Assembly: GCA_002690085.1 (NCBI GenBank)
Contig: NZDM01000023.1
Coordinates: 7,448-17,220 of the forward strand
Reading direction: 5' to 3'
Origin: Flavobacteriaceae bacterium
Lineage (GTDB): Bacteria; Bacteroidota; Bacteroidia; Flavobacteriales; Flavobacteriaceae
Length of the DNA: 9,773 nucleotides
Shown piece by piece: positions 7,024-9,773 of this stretch. Within the stretch, counting starts at the first letter, position 1, and each line of letters starts with the position of its first letter. The translations under genes and the position numbers were made by a program. The notes under the pieces were generated by a model, which saw only the letters and a program-made list of their open reading frames with translations, was not told where the DNA came from and searched no databases.

Positions 7024-8703
7024 ATGCTTATGATACAAAACAACTTGGACGATGCGGTTGCCCAGCACCCACACGAACTTATTACCTATGGAGGTAATGG
7101 TGGGGTGTTTTCCAATTGGGCACAGTACCGACTGACCATGCAGTATTTATCTGAAATGAATGACCAGCAAACCTTGGTAATGTATTCTGGACATCCCATG
7201 GGCCTTTTCCCATCTCATAAAGACGCGCCAAGAGTGGTAGTCACCAATGGGATGATGATTCCAAATTATTCAAAACCAGATGATTGGGAAAAGTATAATG
7301 CCTTAGGCGTGACCCAATTTGGACAGATGACAGCTGGGAGTTATATGTACATTGGTCCTCAAGGTATCGTACACGGAACAACCATTACTGTTTTGAATGC
7401 CTTTCGAAAAATAAACAAAAACCCAAAAGGTCATATTTTCTTAACTGCCGGATTGGGTGGTATGAGTGGTGCACAACCCAAGGCCGGTACCATTGCGGGA
7501 TGTATCACAGTTTGCGCAGAAGTCAATGCAAAAGCGACACAAACACGCTATGCCCAAGGATGGGTGGATGAAGTTATTAAAACCATTGAAGCCCTTGTCG
7601 AGCGTGTAAAAAAGGCAAAAGAAAATGAAGAAGTGCTTTCAATTGCCTATCAGGGCAATGTGATCGACGTATGGGAAGCATTTTATGAAGCTGATATTTT
7701 TGTAGAGTTAGGAAGCGATCAAACCTCATTACATAACCCTTGGGCTGGCGGTTACTATCCTGCTGGACAGTCCCTTGAGGCTTCAAATGAAATGATGCGG
7801 AATGCTCCAGAAAAGTTTAAGAAGATGGTAAAGCAAAGCTTGGTTCGCCATGCGAAAATCATTAAGAAACATACGGATAGAGGTACCTATTTCTTTGATT
7901 ACGGAAATGCATTTCTTTTAGAAGCCTCTCGTGCAGGCGCCGATATTCTACAAAACAATAGTGAAGATTTTATTTACCCCAGTTATGTGCAAGACATCAT
8001 GGGTCCTATGTGTTTTGACTACGGATTTGGCCCTTTTCGTTGGGTCTGCGCGAGTGGTTCTAAAGAAGACCTAGCCAAAACAGATGCCATTGCTTGCGCC
8101 GTTTTAGAAAAAATCATAGCCGATGCGCCGAACAAAGTTCAACAACAAATGCAAGACAATATCCAGTGGATCAAAGGTGCGCAAAAAAACCAGTTGGTTG
8201 TGGGCTCACAAGCCCGTATTTTATATGCCGATGCAGAGGGAAGAATGAAAATTGCAGCAGCTTTTAACAAGGCCATTGCAGCGGCGCAAATAGGGCCGAT
8301 TATTTTGGGGCGCGACCACCACGATGTTTCTGGAACAGATTCACCATACAGAGAAACAAGCAATATTTACGACGGCTCTAAATTTACGGCAGACATGGCC
8401 ATTCAAAATGTAATTGGAGACAGTTTCCGAGGGGCTACTTGGGTGAGCATACACAATGGTGGTGGTGTTGGCTGGGGAGAAGTCATCAACGGTGGGTTTG
8501 GTATGGTTCTTGATGGTTCTAAAGAAGCTGATAGAAAGTTAAAGTCAATGCTGTTTTGGGACGTTAACAATGGGATTGCAAGACGCAATTGGGCCAGAAA
8601 TAAAGGGGCTGTTTTTGCTATCAAAAGAGCCATGGAAAATGAGCCAGATTTGAAAGTAACCCTCCCAAACAATGTCGATGACTCCCTATTGGATGCTATT
8701 TAA
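7024..8703 (+). CDS. Possible restart product of broken hutU (559 residues)
   Basis: The first ATG after the premature stop lies 51 nt downstream in the same frame, and a second follows at 7030. Starting here would leave out the N-terminal extension but keep the conserved core from MLMIQNNLDDAV onward, including the NAD-binding loop and catalytic cysteine. Pseudomonas HutU has only about 30 residues before the equivalent point, so the core fold might survive. No Shine-Dalgarno or A-rich leader precedes this ATG (the sequence is GCAGCCGCCATA), so efficient starting is doubtful. An automated annotator would probably call this segment as hutU with the wrong start. Confidence 0.5.
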   Translation: MLMIQNNLDDAVAQHPHELITYGGNGGVFSNWAQYRLTMQYLSEMNDQQTLVMYSGHPMGLFPSHKDAPRVVVTNGMMIPNYSKPDDWEKYNALGVTQFGQMTAGSYMYIGPQGIVHGTTITVLNAFRKINKNPKGHIFLTAGLGGMSGAQPKAGTIAGCITVCAEVNAKATQTRYAQGWVDEVIKTIEALVERVKKAKENEEVLSIAYQGNVIDVWEAFYEADIFVELGSDQTSLHNPWAGGYYPAGQSLEASNEMMRNAPEKFKKMVKQSLVRHAKIIKKHTDRGTYFFDYGNAFLLEASRAGADILQNNSEDFIYPSYVQDIMGPMCFDYGFGPFRWVCASGSKEDLAKTDAIACAVLEKIIADAPNKVQQQMQDNIQWIKGAQKNQLVVGSQARILYADAEGRMKIAAAFNKAIAAAQIGPIILGRDHHDVSGTDSPYRETSNIYDGSKFTADMAIQNVIGDSFRGATWVSIHNGGGVGWGEVINGGFGMVLDGSKEADRKLKSMLFWDVNNGIARRNWARNKGAVFAIKRAMENEPDLKVTLPNNVDDSLLDAI

Positions 8704-8720
8704 ATCTTAAAAAAATCGTT

Positions 8721-9263
8721 ATGAAACATTATTTAATACTTATCACTGTCATTGTTTTCTCAATGACTTCTTGCGAATCGGTCCGAGTGGCTGCAGATTA
8801 CGATCGCGCCGTGAGTTTTGACACCTATAAAAGTTTTGCGTTTTTTAATGATGGTATCGACAAGGCAAAAATTAGTGATTTAGACAAACGAAGGATTTTA
8901 AGAGCCGTAGAAAGCGAAATGCTGGCCAAAGGATTTGTAAAATCCGAAACTCCGGATCTATTGATCAATATTTTCACAAAAGAACGTCAAGAAGTGAATG
9001 TTTACAACCAAAACTTCGGTATGTATGGTTGGGGCATGAACTGGGGCTGGGGCTGGGGCCCAATGATGGGTTGGAATCAAACCAGTGTCTCAAATTCATC
9101 TAGCGGTACACTTTACATCGACTTGATTGATGCCAATAAAAAAGAATTGGTTTGGCAAGGTATGGGCGAGGGCTACCTCAGCAGCCGAATGGATAAAAAA
9201 GAAGCCCGTATTGTAGAATTTGTAGCTGCAATCCTAGAAAAATATCCGCCACAAGACAACTAA
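8721..9263 (+). CDS. DUF4136-like lipoprotein with Gly/Trp-rich segment
   Basis: This 180-residue predicted lipoprotein has unknown function. Its signal peptide is residues 1-17 with the lipobox MTSC at 15-18, so C18 would be lipidated and the protein anchored in the envelope. The mature part resembles the DUF4136 family common in Bacteroidota: VAADYDRAVSFDTYKSFAFF at 23-42, then a helix with LDKRRILRAVESEMLAKGF, PDLLINIF at 78-85, and near the end GTLYIDLIDANKKELVWQG at 119-137. Between these lies an unusual low-complexity run at about 99-119 with six tryptophans in Gly/Met/Trp repeats. The ATG is 17 nt after the hutU stop behind an A-rich leader (AAAAAAA), typical for the phylum, so it is probably co-transcribed with hutU. 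No functional link with histidine breakdown is evident. Confidence 0.82.
   Translation: MKHYLILITVIVFSMTSCESVRVAADYDRAVSFDTYKSFAFFNDGIDKAKISDLDKRRILRAVESEMLAKGFVKSETPDLLINIFTKERQEVNVYNQNFGMYGWGMNWGWGWGPMMGWNQTSVSNSSSGTLYIDLIDANKKELVWQGMGEGYLSSRMDKKEARIVEFVAAILEKYPPQDN
9031..9058 (+). repeat. Four GGGG tracts (three GGGGCT-type repeats), possible G-quadruplex
   Basis: GGGG occurs at 9031-9034, 9043-9046, 9049-9052 and 9055-9058 with spacers of 8, 2 and 2 nt; the last three form a tandem hexamer repeat GGGGCT coding for Trp-Gly. It stands out in otherwise AT-rich DNA. Repeat-number changes here would be in frame. G-quadruplex formation is inferred from the pattern only. Confidence 0.6.
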
Positions 9264-9267
9264 TTTC

Positions 9268-9773
9268 TCAAGTTTTAATATCCAAGGCATCCCGAAGGGC
9301 ATTTCCTATCAGCATAAAAGCCATCACTAACGCCATGATGCAAAATCCAGGAATGAGTGCCAAAAAAGGTTTCCCTAAAATAATCGTATTGTAATGGGCT
9401 TTGATCATGGCACCCCAACTAGACATTGGGGGCTGTGCACCAATGCCCAAAAAACTGAGTCCACTTTCTATCAAGATTGCGGCGGCAAAGTTAGCCGCTG
9501 ATATTACAATGACTGGCGCCATGATATTGGGAAGTATGTGTTTGAAGATGATTCTAAAGTCTGAAAAACCCAAAGCACGAGCGGCAGTGATGTACTGTTG
9601 TTCTTTTACACTCATAACTTCGCCACGCACCACACGAGCGACTTCTACCCACATGGTCAATCCAACGGCAATAAATACTTGCCAAAAGCCTTTTCCTAAT
9701 GCCAGGGTGATTGCAATCACCAATAAAAGTGTAGGAATGGACCAAGTGACATTTATGAGCCACATGATCATGG
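9268..9773 (-). CDS. ABC transporter permease, DppC/OppC type, N-terminus cut off by window edge
   Basis: This is the inner-membrane permease subunit of a dipeptide/oligopeptide (or nickel) type ABC importer. The visible C-terminal 167 residues read from the window edge to TGA at 9268-9270; full-length family members are about 290-400 residues. Several hydrophobic membrane segments are seen, beginning with SIPTLLLVIAITLALG. The ATPase-contacting EAA loop is present as YITAARALGFSDFRIIFKHILPN (split here as YITAARALGF and HILPN, residues 60-82 of the visible part). SGLSFLGIGAQPP and the C-terminal NALRDALDIK are characteristic of the C-type permease. The methionine near 9771 falls inside a conserved membrane region and is not the true start. 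Substrate cannot be told from this subunit. It converges on the DUF4136-like gene with only 4 bp between stop codons. Confidence 0.93.
   Translation of the reverse strand, partial: MIMWLINVTWSIPTLLLVIAITLALGKGFWQVFIAVGLTMWVEVARVVRGEVMSVKEQQYITAARALGFSDFRIIFKHILPNIMAPVIVISAANFAAAILIESGLSFLGIGAQPPMSSWGAMIKAHYNTIILGKPFLALIPGFCIMALVMAFMLIGNALRDALDIKT

Larger units (their letters stand above)
6703..8703 (+). pseudogene. hutU: Urocanate hydratase (urocanase), interrupted by one in-frame stop codon
   Basis: Urocanase adds water to urocanate to give 4-imidazolone-5-propionate, the second step of histidine degradation, using tightly bound NAD+ as an electrophile. The frame covers 667 codons including the final TAA, the length of the long (Bacteroidota/animal UROC1-like, about 670-residue) form rather than the 557-residue Pseudomonas form. 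The N-terminus (residues 1-89, with GIPNVLPPLKPYD, NHAPKRKAILN and YMYRFRPDHKI) is followed by TAG at codon 90. The same frame then continues with ARPLEAYPAKSQQAAAIMLMIQ and reads normally to the end. NAD-binding LTAGLGGMSGAQ is at 247-258, the catalytic cysteine is C437 in GPMCFDYGFGPFRW, and GRDHHD and NGGGVGWGEV follow. There are no other stops or frameshifts. The ATG at 6703 fits the family start and has an in-frame TGA upstream at 6679. The gene is either freshly inactivated, rescued by restart or suppression, or affected by a base-calling error. Confidence 0.9.

Noticed and set aside
8139..8672. Minus-strand frames inside hutU, and one at 7577-7786
   Set aside because: They are reverse shadows of the conserved urocanase core, with no ribosome-binding or promoter signals.
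7024..8703. The 559-residue frame as a complete short-form urocanase with its natural start
   Set aside because: The 107 codons upstream in the same frame are recognisably urocanase N-terminus apart from one stop, and no translation signal precedes 7024. The similarity in length to the 557-residue Pseudomonas enzyme is coincidental, because the homologous position is about 30 residues into that protein.
9554..9771. Alternative minus-strand frame in the permease region, and the methionine at 9771 as the permease start
   Set aside because: The 69-residue frame is an out-of-frame shadow. The methionine at 9771 lies within a conserved membrane segment of DppC/OppC proteins, so the gene simply continues past the window.

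Overview
The window looks like chromosomal DNA from a marine-type member of the Flavobacteriaceae (Bacteroidota). This rests on low G+C, start codons with A-rich leaders and no clear Shine-Dalgarno, TAnnTTTG-type -7 promoter elements, and flavobacterial-style protein sequences: a type III plus a eukaryotic-type (type II) glutamine synthetase, the long form of urocanase, and a DUF4136-like lipoprotein. The genus cannot be named from sequence alone.

Left part (1-3396), nitrogen assimilation. A type III glutamine synthetase (minus strand, missing its last ~40 residues at the window edge) and a complete GSII-type glutamine synthetase (plus strand) diverge from a 255-bp AT-rich promoter region. 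The GSII gene ends at a clear intrinsic terminator.

Middle part (3470-6434, minus strand), a compact three-gene unit. Its order is a PLP-dependent ACC deaminase/D-cysteine desulfhydrase-like enzyme, a lipoprotein with glucosaminidase and LysM domains, and hemL (glutamate-1-semialdehyde aminomutase). The first two overlap by ATGA and the third follows after 5 bp, so they are probably co-transcribed although their functions are unrelated.

Right part (6435-9773). After a 268-bp divergent intergenic region comes hutU (urocanate hydratase, histidine degradation). It is intact over 666 codons except for one in-frame TAG at codon 90, where relatives have tyrosine. This splits it into an 89-residue front piece and a possible 559-residue restart product. 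A DUF4136-like lipoprotein with a Gly/Trp-rich stretch follows 17 bp later. A convergent Dpp/Opp-type ABC permease, missing its N-terminus at the right edge, ends 4 bp beyond that.

I found no phage, IS, CRISPR, tRNA or rRNA features and no new defence-type system. The most unusual points are the single nonsense codon in an otherwise perfect hutU and the long hutU leader, which can fold into an H-type pseudoknot and also encodes a His/Cys/Tyr-rich short reading frame. The lipoprotein gene also carries a four-tract GGGG cluster.
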